Source: Actinomyces denticolens (GTDB lineage: Bacteria > Actinomycetota > Actinomycetes > Actinomycetales > Actinomycetaceae). Taken from it: DNA of 64,000 nt. The notes under the pieces were generated by a model. It had not been told where the DNA came from and did no database searches. It was given only the letters and a program-made list of their open reading frames with translations. Location of the stretch: positions 17,211 through 81,210 of the forward strand of contig NZ_MVIW01000008.1 of assembly GCF_002072185.1 (NCBI RefSeq), written 5' to 3'. This document shows, piece after piece, positions 44,158 through 52,919 of the stretch. Position 1 is the stretch's first letter, and the number at the start of each line of letters is the position of its first letter. The translations under genes and the position numbers were made by a program.

Positions 44158-45306
44158 TCACCGCCAGGCGCCGCGCCAGTACTGGACGGGCAGCCCCGCC
44201 TCGCGCCAGTCGTTGACGCCGAGCTCATGGGCCCAGCGCACGGGCAGGTAGGGGTCCCGCAGGGCCGGGCGCCCCACCGCGATCGCGTCGGCATCGCCCG
44301 CGGTCAGGATCGCCTCGGCCTGCGCGGCGGAGTCGATGATTCCCACTGCGGCGACGACGACGCCCTCGCCCGGCCCGCCGTGGGCGGCCGAGGCCGCCAG
44401 GGCGGCGCGCGCCTGCGCGGCGTAAGGCACCTGGTAGCCGGGGGCCACCGGCACCGTCCCGGGCACGTTGCCGCCGGTGGACACATGAATGGCGTCGACG
44501 CCGGCCGCGGCGAGATCGACCGCGAAGCGCGCGGTGTCCTCGCCCGTCAGCCCTCCCTCGGTCCAGTCGGTGACCGACAGGCGGATGCCGAGTGCCCGTG
44601 GGGAGGCGCCGTCCCGCACGGCGTCGTCGATGGCTCGGCGCACTGCGGCGACCACCCGGAGCGGGAAGCGACGGCGCCCCTCCTCATCGCCCCCGAAGGC
44701 GTCGGAGCGCGTGTTGGACAGGGGTGAGAGGAACTGGTGGACGAGGTAGCCGTGCGCGCCGTGGATCTCGATGAGGTCGTACCCGGCGTCGATCGCCCGG
44801 CGCGCGGCCTGGCCGAAGGCCTCCACGAGCCGCGCGATCCCGGCCTCGTCCAGCTCGCGCGGGACAGCGTGCCCCTCGCTCGGGTAGGGGATCGCGCTGG
44901 GCGCCACGAGGTCCCAGCCCTGAAGCGTTCCCGCGCGGGCGCCCGCCACGTCCGGCCGCCACGGGGGCGTGCCCGCCTTGCGGCCGCCGTGCCCGAGCTG
45001 CACCCCGGCCAGGGCGCCGCCGTCGTGGATCGCCGCCACGATGCGGCGATGCCCCTCGATCTGCGCGTCGTCCCACAGTCCCAGGTCGAACTCGGACAGG
45101 CGCCCCTCGGGGGTCACCGCCGTGGCCTCGACGATCACCGTTCCGAATCCGCCGACGGCGCGCGTCCCGTAGTGCAGGACGTGCCAGTCGGTGACGACGC
45201 CGTCGCGCTCCTGAACGCTGTACATGCACATGGGCGGCAGCCACAGGCGGTTTCGGGCGGTCAGCGGGCCGATCTGGAGGGGCGCGAGGAGATCCGGAGT
45301 GCTCAT
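44158..45306 (-). CDS. Old-yellow-enzyme family NADH:flavin oxidoreductase (YqjM-like)
   Basis: 382 residues, FMN-dependent ene-reductase fold. LWLPPMCMYS carries the YqjM-type cysteine and tyrosine (C27-M-Y), and ALAGVQLGHGGRKAGT and HGAHGYLVHQFLSPLSNTRS are family signatures; the His-Gly-Ala-His pair binds substrate. AVGIIDSAAQAEAIL and ADAIAVGRPALRDP form the FMN phosphate site. A TAGCGT box 6 bases before the ATG indicates leaderless transcription. Confidence 0.93.
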   Translation of the reverse strand: MSTPDLLAPLQIGPLTARNRLWLPPMCMYSVQERDGVVTDWHVLHYGTRAVGGFGTVIVEATAVTPEGRLSEFDLGLWDDAQIEGHRRIVAAIHDGGALAGVQLGHGGRKAGTPPWRPDVAGARAGTLQGWDLVAPSAIPYPSEGHAVPRELDEAGIARLVEAFGQAARRAIDAGYDLIEIHGAHGYLVHQFLSPLSNTRSDAFGGDEEGRRRFPLRVVAAVRRAIDDAVRDGASPRALGIRLSVTDWTEGGLTGEDTARFAVDLAAAGVDAIHVSTGGNVPGTVPVAPGYQVPYAAQARAALAASAAHGGPGEGVVVAAVGIIDSAAQAEAILTAGDADAIAVGRPALRDPYLPVRWAHELGVNDWREAGLPVQYWRGAWR

Positions 45307-45312
45307 GCCGCG

Positions 45313-45318
45313 ACGCTA
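45313..45318 (-). promoter_or_regulatory. Leaderless -10 box of the ene-reductase
   Basis: TAGCGT on the minus strand, 6 bases, ATG 45306. The identical hexamer drives the divergent patatin gene. Confidence 0.5.
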
Positions 45319-45415
45319 CGATCCTCCGAGGCCCAAGCGCAGGGGAAAGGCGCAGCGGAGAGCATTGTTCTCCTCTGGGGGAACATGGGAACAAGGATGT
45401 CCGGCAGTGCGCCGG

Positions 45416-45468
45416 ACCGGTCTCGACGTCCGTATCGACCGGTTTCGATGACGTTTTCGACCGGTCTC
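45416..45468 (-). repeat. 22-base phased repeat, family 1, locus B (three cores)
   Basis: Minus-strand cores at 45468-45460 (GAGACCGGT), 45446-45438 (GAAACCGGT) and 45424-45416 (GAGACCGGT), each 22 bases apart. The 28 bases from 45472 back share sequence exactly with locus D. It sits between divergent promoters. Confidence 0.85.
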
Positions 45469-45489
45469 GGCGAGGAGGGGCGGGAGGGG

Positions 45490-45495
45490 TAGCGT
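45490..45495 (+). promoter_or_regulatory. Leaderless -10 box of the patatin gene
   Basis: TAGCGT, 6 bases, GTG 45502. Confidence 0.5.
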
Positions 45496-45501
45496 GAAGC
45501 C

Positions 45502-46446
45502 GTGACCTCGCGCAACCAGCAGCCCGGCTACTACCCCTACGGGCACCCCCTCCACGCCCCCGCTCCCGTGACCGCCCGGATCGACGACGTCGCCCTCGTC
45601 TTCGAGGGGGGCGGCATGCGCGGCGCCTACACCGGCGCCCTCGTGCGCGCCCTGCTGGAGGAGGGTCTGGAGTTCGGATGGGTGGGCGGCATCAGCGCCG
45701 GCGCGACGAACGCCGTCAACATGGTCACCCGCGACACCTGGCGGGCCCGCGAGGCCTACCTCGGCATGCCCCTGCTCGGCGACGCCGGTGGCTGGGGCAG
45801 CTTCGCCCGCGGCCGCGGCTACTTCAACTCCGATCGCATCTACCACCACACCTCCGCCGAGGACGAGGAGATGCCCGTCGACTGGCCGACCCTCGAGGCC
45901 TCCGACGTCGAGCTCGTCCTGGGCGCCTTCCGCTGCGACACCGGCGAGCAGGTCTACTTCCACCGCTCCGACATGCCCGCCCCCGCTGATCTCCTCGCCC
46001 GCGCCCAGGCCTCTGCGTCCATGCCGGTGCTCATGCCCGTGGTCGAGATCGACGGCGCCCCCTACCTCGACGGCGCTCTCGGTCCCACCGGGGGGTTCGC
46101 CACCGATGCCGCGCTCGCCGACGGCTACGAGCGCCTCCTCGTGATCTCCACCCGCCCCGCCGGCTACCGCAAGCCCGAGGAGAAGCGGCCCGAGGTCTAC
46201 CGGCGGCTCCTGCGGCAGCACCCCGCGGCCGCCGAGGCACTCATCGAGCGCCCGCGCCACTACAACGCCGCCCTGGAGGACCTCGAGCGGCGCTGCGCCG
46301 AGGGCAGCGCCTACCTGTACCGCCCCGACCGCATGGACATCGCCAACGGAGAGCTGCGCTACGACCGCCTCACCACCGCCTTCGAGGCGGGACTCGTCCA
46401 GGCCCGGCGGGAGATGCCGGCGATCAGGGCCTTCCTCGGGATCTGA
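45502..46446 (+). CDS. Patatin-like phospholipase
   Basis: 314 residues. The glycine-rich oxyanion loop VFEGGGMRGAYTGALV (near 33-48), nucleophile motif GGISAGATNA (Ser near 68) and catalytic aspartate in YLDGALG form the Ser-Asp dyad of bacterial patatins (YjjU/RssA-like). It would hydrolyse phospholipid acyl esters. GTG 45502 is chosen because of the leaderless box and lack of ribosome site. Confidence 0.93.
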   Translation: MTSRNQQPGYYPYGHPLHAPAPVTARIDDVALVFEGGGMRGAYTGALVRALLEEGLEFGWVGGISAGATNAVNMVTRDTWRAREAYLGMPLLGDAGGWGSFARGRGYFNSDRIYHHTSAEDEEMPVDWPTLEASDVELVLGAFRCDTGEQVYFHRSDMPAPADLLARAQASASMPVLMPVVEIDGAPYLDGALGPTGGFATDAALADGYERLLVISTRPAGYRKPEEKRPEVYRRLLRQHPAAAEALIERPRHYNAALEDLERRCAEGSAYLYRPDRMDIANGELRYDRLTTAFEAGLVQARREMPAIRAFLGI

Positions 46447-46495
46447 ACCGGGACTGCCAGCGGCGCGCTGCCGGCTGTGCGCCTGCCGCGGCGCC

Positions 46496-47065
46496 TCAGT
46501 GCGGGCGCGCCACCCGGTAGTGCTCGATCCGCTCCCCGTCGAAGCCGAAGGGCAGGATCGCGGGCATGGGCGCACCGCCGTCGAGAGCCGTGGCGAGGCG
46601 CTCCAGGACGGCCCGCTCATGCGGCGGGACCGGCTCGGGAAGTCCCGCCAGGGCGAACCACTCCAGGCCCGCGCACTTCGAGCCCTCCATGATTCGCGGC
46701 TCGCCCGTCCAGGCGCGCGCGGTGAAGAAGAAGTCGACGCGCTGCTCCAGCGCCGCCCCGCCCACGTCGTTCGAGCGGTGCAGCGTGGTCAGCGGCTCGA
46801 TCAGGCCCGGCTCGACGGCGATCCCGACCTCCTCGGAGGCCTCGCGCGCGGCCGTGCGGGTGACGGGCTCGCCGTCGTCCACATGCCCGGCCACCCCGCA
46901 GGCCCAGTGGCCGTCCATGTAGCCGGTGCCGCGCCGCAGCTGCAGGAGCACCCGCGTGCGGAGCGAGGGCGCCCCCCGGCCGGGCTCCTCGCGAACGAGG
47001 AGGAGGTAGGCGGCGGGGATCAGCGCGAAGGGTCGAGCGGACGGGGCGCAGGGGGGTACATTCAC
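46496..47065 (-). CDS. NUDIX hydrolase
   Basis: 189 residues. The Nudix box GHVDDGEPVTRTAAREASEE continues VGI (GX5EX7REUXEEXGU complete). The start is set at GTG 47065, because TATGGT ends 6 bases before it and the start faces the lipase start only 3 bases away. It would remove a nucleoside diphosphate-linked moiety, probably in housecleaning. Confidence 0.88.
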   Translation of the reverse strand: MNVPPCAPSARPFALIPAAYLLLVREEPGRGAPSLRTRVLLQLRRGTGYMDGHWACGVAGHVDDGEPVTRTAAREASEEVGIAVEPGLIEPLTTLHRSNDVGGAALEQRVDFFFTARAWTGEPRIMEGSKCAGLEWFALAGLPEPVPPHERAVLERLATALDGGAPMPAILPFGFDGERIEHYRVARPH

Positions 47066-47077
47066 GGAATGACCATA
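47057..47077. promoter_or_regulatory. Interlocked divergent leaderless promoters
   Basis: Plus strand: TACATT (47057-47062), 6 bases, ATG 47069. Minus strand: TATGGT (47077-47072), 6 bases, GTG 47065. The starts are 3 bases apart and face away from each other; each -10 box lies in codons 2-3 of the other gene. Confidence 0.6.
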
Positions 47078-48103
47078 AGCGAGACGCCCGAAGCGGGTTC
47101 GGGGCGGTCCTCCCAGGAGGCCGGGGTCGTGCATGAGGCCCAGGAGTGGATCGTCGCCGACGACGGCCGCCGCCTCGCCCTGCGCGTCTGGGCGCCCGCC
47201 GATGGCGCGGCCGATAAGGGCGGCGCGCCGAGGCCTCGCGCCGTCATCCAGCTCGTCCACGGCATGGGCGAGCACTCCGCCCGCTACGGGGCCTTCGCCC
47301 GCCGCGCCGTGGCCGCCGGCTACGCGGTGGTGGCCGACGATCATCGCGGGCACGGCCTGACGATCGCCTCCCCGGATGAGAGCGGCCATACCGCCGACGC
47401 CGACGGCGCTGAGAGGATCCTCGCCGATCTCGCCCAGGTGCGGGGCTGGATCGGGCGCACCTTCCCCGGGCTCCCGGTCATCCTCATGGGCCATTCCTGG
47501 GGCTCCATCCTGGCGCGGGTACTCGCCCCGCGGCTCGGCGCCGGCCCGGGGGCGGATCCCGCCACCGCCATCACCGGTCTCATCCTCGTGGGCACGACCG
47601 GGAGCGCCGGCATCCTCGGCGCCATCGGCCCCACCCTCACCCGGGCGCTGTGCCGGACGCGCGGGCCGCGCCGGCGCGAGAGGATCCTCGACACCCTCGT
47701 GCAGGGGCCCTACAGCAGGCCCTTCGCCCCGGGCCGCACCAGATACGACTGGCTCAGCCGGGACGAGGCGGTCGTGGACGCCTTCGTGGCCGACCCCCTG
47801 TGCGGATTCGACTACACCAACGCCTTCTACCGCGACCTCGTCGACATCGTGCGCATGGCCTCCAGCCGCGCCGTCTTCAACGCCGCGCCAGCAGGGCTGG
47901 CGATCCTCCTCCTGTCAGGGGGCCGGGACCCGGTGGGCGCGATGGGGAAGGGGCCGCGCTGGGTGGAGCGGCGCTACGCCAGGGCCGGGGCCTCCCCTAT
48001 CGGCCTGCGGCTCTACCCGGGAGCGCGCCATGAGGCGCTCAATGAGACCAATCGCGACGAGGTGATGGCCGACATCCTGGGCTGGATCGCGCATATCGTC
48101 TGA
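47069..48103 (+). CDS. Alpha/beta hydrolase, monoacylglycerol lipase-like
   Basis: 344 residues. IQLVHGMGEHSARYGAFARR (HGMGEH oxyanion region), VVADDHRGHG, nucleophile motif LMGHSWGSILARV, acid in LLLSGGRDPVG and catalytic His in LYPGARHEALNE match the serine aminopeptidase/monoacylglycerol lipase (Hydrolase_4) family. Cytoplasmic, no signal peptide. Divergent to the NUDIX gene with interlocked promoters. Confidence 0.88.
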   Translation: MTISETPEAGSGRSSQEAGVVHEAQEWIVADDGRRLALRVWAPADGAADKGGAPRPRAVIQLVHGMGEHSARYGAFARRAVAAGYAVVADDHRGHGLTIASPDESGHTADADGAERILADLAQVRGWIGRTFPGLPVILMGHSWGSILARVLAPRLGAGPGADPATAITGLILVGTTGSAGILGAIGPTLTRALCRTRGPRRRERILDTLVQGPYSRPFAPGRTRYDWLSRDEAVVDAFVADPLCGFDYTNAFYRDLVDIVRMASSRAVFNAAPAGLAILLLSGGRDPVGAMGKGPRWVERRYARAGASPIGLRLYPGARHEALNETNRDEVMADILGWIAHIV

Positions 48104-48299
48104 GGACCGTCCCGGCGATGCCGGGTCGCCTTCGGCGCCGCCGGGGGCGTAACGGGGCGCCCGGGCGCGACAGCGGGCGCCGCCTTCCCCGTACTCGCGC
48201 TCGGGACCCTGATACCCCGCTCCTCTTGTGGGAATCGCACAAGGCGGAATGGGGTGAGGCTGCGCGGGTCCGGGGTATCCCGCTCAGAGAGCGCCCGCA

Positions 48300-48305
48300 T
48301 ACCGT
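48300..48305 (+). promoter_or_regulatory. Leaderless -10 box of bioY
   Basis: TACCGT, 6 bases, ATG 48312. Confidence 0.45.
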
Positions 48306-48311
48306 GGGCCC

Positions 48312-48881
48312 ATGATCAAGAAGACCTCGCCAGCGACCGGTGCGGCCGCTGCTGCGACCGCTGCTGCACCCTCATCCCGCTTGGCCCTCGCCGCGCGCGA
48401 GACCGCCCTCATCGGCCTCGGCGCAGCCGCCCTCGCCCTCATCGGCCAGATCTCGCTCCCGCTGCCCTTCACCCCGGTCCCGGTGACCCTGGGCTCCCTC
48501 GCCGCCCTCGGCGTCGGCGCGGTGCTCGGCGGCCGGCGCGGGATCGCCTCCTCCCTCCTGCTGGCCGCGTTGGCCGCCGTCGGCGCACCCGTCCTCGCCG
48601 GTTGGAGCGGCGGGGCGACCGCCTCCTTCGGCTATGTCCTCGGCTACGCCCTGGCCGCGGGGCTCGCCGGCCGCATCGCCCGCTCGGACGCCGGTCTCCC
48701 CGCCCGCTTCGCCCTCATGCTCATCGCCTCGAGCTCCGTGTTCGTCCCCGGGGTCGTCTGGCTCAAGATCGCCCTGGGGGTGGGATGGGGCAAGGCCATC
48801 GCCCTGGGCCTGACGCCGTTCCTCATCGGCGACGTCCTCAAGGCCGCCTTCATGACCGTGGTGACCGTCAAGCGCCGCTGA
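48312..48881 (+). CDS. bioY: Biotin ECF transporter substrate-binding component BioY
   Basis: 189 residues with about six helices. ALIGQISLPLPFTPVPVTLG is the BioY signature for the first helices, followed by RRGIASSLLLAALAAVGAPV and SFGYVLGYALAAGLAGR. It captures biotin for uptake, with or without ECF ATPases (none here). No biotin operator is visible in the leaderless promoter. Confidence 0.93.
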   Translation: MIKKTSPATGAAAAATAAAPSSRLALAARETALIGLGAAALALIGQISLPLPFTPVPVTLGSLAALGVGAVLGGRRGIASSLLLAALAAVGAPVLAGWSGGATASFGYVLGYALAAGLAGRIARSDAGLPARFALMLIASSSVFVPGVVWLKIALGVGWGKAIALGLTPFLIGDVLKAAFMTVVTVKRR

Positions 48882-48882
48882 G

Positions 48883-48934
48883 CGCGGAGCCGACTCCGCG
48901 ACCGGCCCGGGCGATCATCGCCCGGGCCGGTCGC
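48883..48934 (+). terminator. Double hairpin after bioY
   Basis: A 7-bp hairpin (CGCGGAG/CTCCGCG, 48883-48900) overlaps a 17-bp perfect stem with loop TCA (GCGACCGGCCCGGGCGA at 48898-48914; complement at 48918-48934). No T run follows. Confidence 0.7.
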
Positions 48935-49022
48935 GTGTCGGGCATTGGGGGGCGGGCCTGGGAGGATCGTGCGAGGTGACGCGGTGTGCCTTCTGGCCCA
49001 CCTATTCGCCCGGCCGGGGCCA

Positions 49023-49028
49023 TATCGT
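49023..49028 (+). promoter_or_regulatory. Leaderless -10 box of the LLM oxidoreductase
   Basis: TATCGT, 6 bases, ATG 49035. Confidence 0.5.
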
Positions 49029-49034
49029 TCCGCC

Positions 49035-50042
49035 ATGAGCGCCGACCTGTCCGTCCTCGATCCCGTCCCGTCCGCCCTCGGGCGCGACCGGGGCGCCGCC
49101 CTGGCCGAGATGTCCGAGCTGGCGCGCGCGGCGGACAGGGCCGGTTACGCCCGGTACTGGATCACCGAGTACCACGCCTCGCCCCTTCACCTGTCCTCGG
49201 CCACGCCGATCCTGCTGGGGCAGGTGCTCGCCGCGACCGAGCGGATCGGCGTGGCCAGCTGCTCGATGCTCCCCAATCACTCGCCCCTGGTCATCGCTGA
49301 GCAGTTCGGGACCCTTGCCACGATCCACCCCGGGCGGGTCGGGATCGGGCTGGGGCGCGCGCCCGGCACGGACACGATGACGGCGGAGGCGCTGCGGCGG
49401 GGCCCGGCGGGCCCCGCCGCCTTCGCAGTGGGCATCGCCGAACTCCTGGACTACCTGGGCCACGGCGAGCCGAGTGGGCCCGGGAGCGGGGTCCGGGCGG
49501 TCCCGGGGGAGGGGACCCGCCCGCCCGTCTGGGTGCTCGGCTCGTCGGTCAATGGCGCGAGGGTCGCCGGCGCACTCGGCCTGCCCTTCGTCGTCGCCTC
49601 GCATTTCGCCCCCTCGCAGGCCGAGGCGGCCGTGGCCACCTACCGCTCGGTCTTCGACGCCTCCGTCCCCACGGCCACCATCGAGATCCCGCGCGTCGCC
49701 GCGGCGGTGAACGCCGCCGTCGCGCCCAGCGAGGACGAGGCGCGCCGCCTGTTCTCCACCGCGATGGCCTCCGCCGCGCGCCTCGTGTCCGGCTGCGCGG
49801 GCCCGCTGGAGCCGCCACTGGATGATCCCGAGGACTGGCGGGCACTGGCGTCCGGGAGGGAGGGCGCCGTCGAGGAGGCGATGCGCCTGTCCTTCGTGGG
49901 GACGCCCGAGCGGGTGGCCGCAGGGCTGCGCGAGCTCGAGGAGCGCTGGGGCCTGGAGGAGATCCTCGTCCTGTCGCATATCCATGACGCCGCCGCCCGC
50001 CGCCGCTCCTACGAGCTCCTCGCCCCCGTCTGGCGCTCCTGA
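49035..50042 (+). CDS. LLM-class flavin-dependent oxidoreductase
   Basis: 335 residues of the luciferase-like monooxygenase family. RYWITEYHASPLHLSSATP, SCSMLPNHSPLVIAEQFGTL and GRVGIGLGRAPGTD are characteristic of the single-subunit MsnO8/YhbW-type group that uses FMN. No partner reductase is adjacent. The stop codon is directly followed by an 88-bp perfect palindrome. Confidence 0.92.
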   Translation: MSADLSVLDPVPSALGRDRGAALAEMSELARAADRAGYARYWITEYHASPLHLSSATPILLGQVLAATERIGVASCSMLPNHSPLVIAEQFGTLATIHPGRVGIGLGRAPGTDTMTAEALRRGPAGPAAFAVGIAELLDYLGHGEPSGPGSGVRAVPGEGTRPPVWVLGSSVNGARVAGALGLPFVVASHFAPSQAEAAVATYRSVFDASVPTATIEIPRVAAAVNAAVAPSEDEARRLFSTAMASAARLVSGCAGPLEPPLDDPEDWRALASGREGAVEEAMRLSFVGTPERVAAGLRELEERWGLEEILVLSHIHDAAARRRSYELLAPVWRS

Positions 50043-50130
50043 CCCCAATCGCGAGACCGGTCGATATTGTCACCGAGACCGGTTCGCGAACCGGTCTCGG
50101 TGACAATATCGACCGGTCTCGCGATTGGGG
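50043..50130. repeat. 88-bp perfect palindrome made of phased repeats, family 1, locus C
   Basis: Two 44-base arms, exact complements with no loop (centre between 50086 and 50087). Each arm holds two GAGACCGGT cores 22 bases apart (50053 and 50075 on the plus strand; 50112-50120 and 50090-50098 inverted). It starts on the base after the LLM stop and ends just before the ribosome site of the next gene. It probably also acts as a transcription terminator. Confidence 0.9.
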
Positions 50131-50143
50131 GGAGGGGGAGGAT

Positions 50144-50815
50144 ATGCGCATGCTCGCGCTTCCCACGGTCATCGTCCGCTCCCGATTCGGCCGTCCCCTC
50201 ACCATCCTCGTGGCAGGGACCGGGGCCGCGCTCGCGGTCACGATCGGCATCAACGACGGCGCCCGGCACTTCCTCATCGCCCTGGCCTGCGCCCTCGCCG
50301 CGACGGCCGCGGCCCACGCCCTGTGGTGGCAGCCCGAACTGCGCCTCGATGAGCGCGGTCTGACCGTGCGCAACCTCCTGGTCACCCATCGCGTCGGCTG
50401 GGGCGCCTACCAGCGCTGCGGCGGCCGCTGGGGCCTGGAGCTCATCACTGACGACGGCGCCCGCGTCCCCGTCTCCGCGGCGCCCCGTCAGGGCGGGCTC
50501 TCCATCGGCATCAGCCGCCGGATCGAGCGCTCGCGCACCGCCGTCGGGGAGGACCCGGGGGCGGGAGGGCTCGAGGGGCTCCTCCCCGGCGCCGGGGATC
50601 GCGGCCTGGATGGCGCTCATGGCCGCGGCCGCCCCATCGTGATGGCCCTCACCGCCGAGCGCGCCGCCGACCTCATCGACACCTACCGCGCGCGGCTTGA
50701 CAGCGCGGCGCCGTCCTCGCGCGAGCGCGGCGCACAACGCAACCCGGGGGCGATCGCTGTGATATCGATCGCTGCGATCGCCGTCGTCGTGGCTGGGACC
50801 CTGGTCCTGGTGTAG
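50144..50815 (+). CDS. PH-domain-like membrane protein
   Basis: 223 residues. Two N-terminal helices (about 19-55), then a PH-like strand region (LRLDERGLTVRNLLVTHRVG, WGLELITDDGARVPVSA), a low-complexity loop and a C-terminal membrane helix (IAVISIAAIAVVVAGTLVLV). Actinobacterial PH-domain membrane proteins of this size are common and uncharacterised. GGAGG at 50131-50135 supports ATG 50144. Confidence 0.65.
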   Translation: MRMLALPTVIVRSRFGRPLTILVAGTGAALAVTIGINDGARHFLIALACALAATAAAHALWWQPELRLDERGLTVRNLLVTHRVGWGAYQRCGGRWGLELITDDGARVPVSAAPRQGGLSIGISRRIERSRTAVGEDPGAGGLEGLLPGAGDRGLDGAHGRGRPIVMALTAERAADLIDTYRARLDSAAPSSRERGAQRNPGAIAVISIAAIAVVVAGTLVLV

Positions 50816-50969
50816 GGCCGTGAGCGGTAGCACAGGAACGGTGTCACCCTCGCCATGGCGCGCCGGGCGGGCGCGCGACTAGCCTTGGCCCGCTGTGCGC
50901 CTCGCGCGCGGTGTCGGCCCGGCACCGCGTCCTCCCCGGGCGCTCCCCAGACGGAAGAAGAGCCCACAT

Positions 50970-52892
50970 ATGACCGTGCGCCAGGACCTGCGCAACGTCG
51001 CCATCGTCGCCCACGTCGACCATGGCAAGACCACCCTTGTCGACGGGATGCTCTGGGAGGCGGGCGCGTTCGGCGCCCGGGCCACGCAGGAGAACACCGC
51101 CGAGCGGGTCATGGACTCCGGGGAGCTCGAGCGCGAGAAGGGCATCACGATTCTCGCCAAGAACACGGCCGTCCACTACGCCGGGCCGGCCGCCGTCGAC
51201 GCGGGCCACCCCGAGGGCATCACCATCAACGTCATCGACACCCCCGGCCACGCCGACTTCGGCGGCGAGGTGGAGCGCGGGCTGTCGATGGTCGACGGCG
51301 TCGTCCTCCTCGTGGACGCCTCCGAGGGCCCCCTGCCGCAGACCCGATTCGTGCTGCGCAAGGCGCTCGCCGCGAATCTGCCGGTCATCCTCGTGGTCAA
51401 CAAGGTGGACCGCCCCGACTCCCGCCTCGACGAGGTCGTCTCCGAGTCCACCGACCTGCTGCTCTCGCTGGCGAGCGACCTCGCAGACGAGCATCCGGAC
51501 ATCGACCTCGACGCCGTCCTCGACGTCCCCGTCATCTACGCCTCTGCCAAGGCCCGCCGCGCCGACACCGTCCAGCCGGCCGACGGCGAGCTGCCCGCCA
51601 ATGGGGATCTCGAGCCCCTCTTCCGAACCATCATCGAGCGGATCCCGGGCCCCTCCTACGACGAGAGCGCCCCGCTCCAGGCTCATGTCACCAACCTGGA
51701 CGCCTCCCCGTTCCTGGGCCGTCTGGCGCTCCTGCGCATCCACAACGGCACGATCCGCAAGGGCCAGAACGTGGCCTGGGCCCGCCACGACGGCACCCTG
51801 GCCAGCGCCCGCGTCTCCGAGCTCCTGGTCACCGAGGGCCTGGACCGCAAGCCCGCCGAGGAGGCCCATGCCGGCGACATCGTCGCGATCGCCGGCATCG
51901 AGGACATCACCATCGGCGAGTCCCTCGTCGACCCCGATGACCCCCGCCCGCTGCCCCTCATCACCGTCGACGACCCCGCCATCTCCATGACCATCGGGAT
52001 CAACACCTCCCCGATGGCCGGGCGCACCAAGGGCGCGAAGGTCACGGCCCGCCAGGTCAAGGACCGCCTCGACCGCGAGCTCATCGGCAACGTCTCCCTG
52101 CGTGTCCTGCCGACCTCCCGCCCCGACGCCTGGGAGGTCCAGGGGCGCGGCGAACTCGCCCTGGCCATCCTCGTCGAGCAGATGCGCCGCGAGGGCTTCG
52201 AGCTCACCGTCGGCAAGCCCCAGGTCGTCACCCGCATGATCGATGGCAAGCGCCACGAGCCCGTCGAGCGCATGACGATCGACGTCCCCGAGGAGCACCT
52301 GGGCGCCGTCACCCAGCTCATGGCCGCCCGCAAGGGCCGCATGGAGACGATGACCAACCACGGCACCGGCTGGATCCGCATGGAGTTCCTCGTGCCCGCG
52401 CGCGGTCTCATCGGCTTCCGCAGCCAGTTCCTCACCGACACCCGCGGCACGGGCATCGCCTCCTCCATCGCGGAGGGCTACGAGCCCTGGGCCGGCACGA
52501 TCGTCTCGCGCACCACGGGCTCCCTCGTCTCGGACCGCGCGGGAGCCGTCACCGCATACGCCCTCATCCGCCTCCAGGACCGCGGCACCTTCTTCGTGGA
52601 GCCCACCCAGGAGACCTACGAGGGGCAGGTCGTGGGGGAGAACCCTCGCAATGAGGACATGGATGTCAATGTCGTGCGCGAGAAGCAGCAGACCAACATG
52701 CGCTCCTCCACCGCCGACTCCTTCGAGGGGCTCGTGCCGCCCCGCAGGCTCACCCTCGAGGAGGCCCTCGAGTTCGCCGCCGACGACGAGTGCGTGGAGG
52801 TCACTCCCGAGGCCGTGCGCATCCGCAAGGTGATTCTTGATTCCCAGGAGCGGTTCAAGGAGGCGGCTCGCCGCCGTCGTTCCCAGTCCTGA
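50970..52892 (+). CDS. typA: Ribosome-associated GTPase TypA/BipA
   Basis: 640 residues. [19 protein letters not shown] (P-loop, 10-28), switch regions [10 protein letters not shown] and [16 protein letters not shown], and VVNKVDR define the GTPase. The EF-G-like domains and the TypA C-terminal domain ([16 protein letters not shown]) are complete. It assists ribosome assembly under stress. A 5-prime sequence GAAGAAGAG serves as a weak ribosome site. Confidence 0.97.
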   Translation: MTVRQDLRNVAIVAHVDHGKTTLVDGMLWEAGAFGARATQENTAERVMDSGELEREKGITILAKNTAVHYAGPAAVDAGHPEGITINVIDTPGHADFGGEVERGLSMVDGVVLLVDASEGPLPQTRFVLRKALAANLPVILVVNKVDRPDSRLDEVVSESTDLLLSLASDLADEHPDIDLDAVLDVPVIYASAKARRADTVQPADGELPANGDLEPLFRTIIERIPGPSYDESAPLQAHVTNLDASPFLGRLALLRIHNGTIRKGQNVAWARHDGTLASARVSELLVTEGLDRKPAEEAHAGDIVAIAGIEDITIGESLVDPDDPRPLPLITVDDPAISMTIGINTSPMAGRTKGAKVTARQVKDRLDRELIGNVSLRVLPTSRPDAWEVQGRGELALAILVEQMRREGFELTVGKPQVVTRMIDGKRHEPVERMTIDVPEEHLGAVTQLMAARKGRMETMTNHGTGWIRMEFLVPARGLIGFRSQFLTDTRGTGIASSIAEGYEPWAGTIVSRTTGSLVSDRAGAVTAYALIRLQDRGTFFVEPTQETYEGQVVGENPRNEDMDVNVVREKQQTNMRSSTADSFEGLVPPRRLTLEEALEFAADDECVEVTPEAVRIRKVILDSQERFKEAARRRRSQS

Positions 52893-52919
52893 TGACCGCC
52901 CTTCCCTGGAGGTTCCCCA

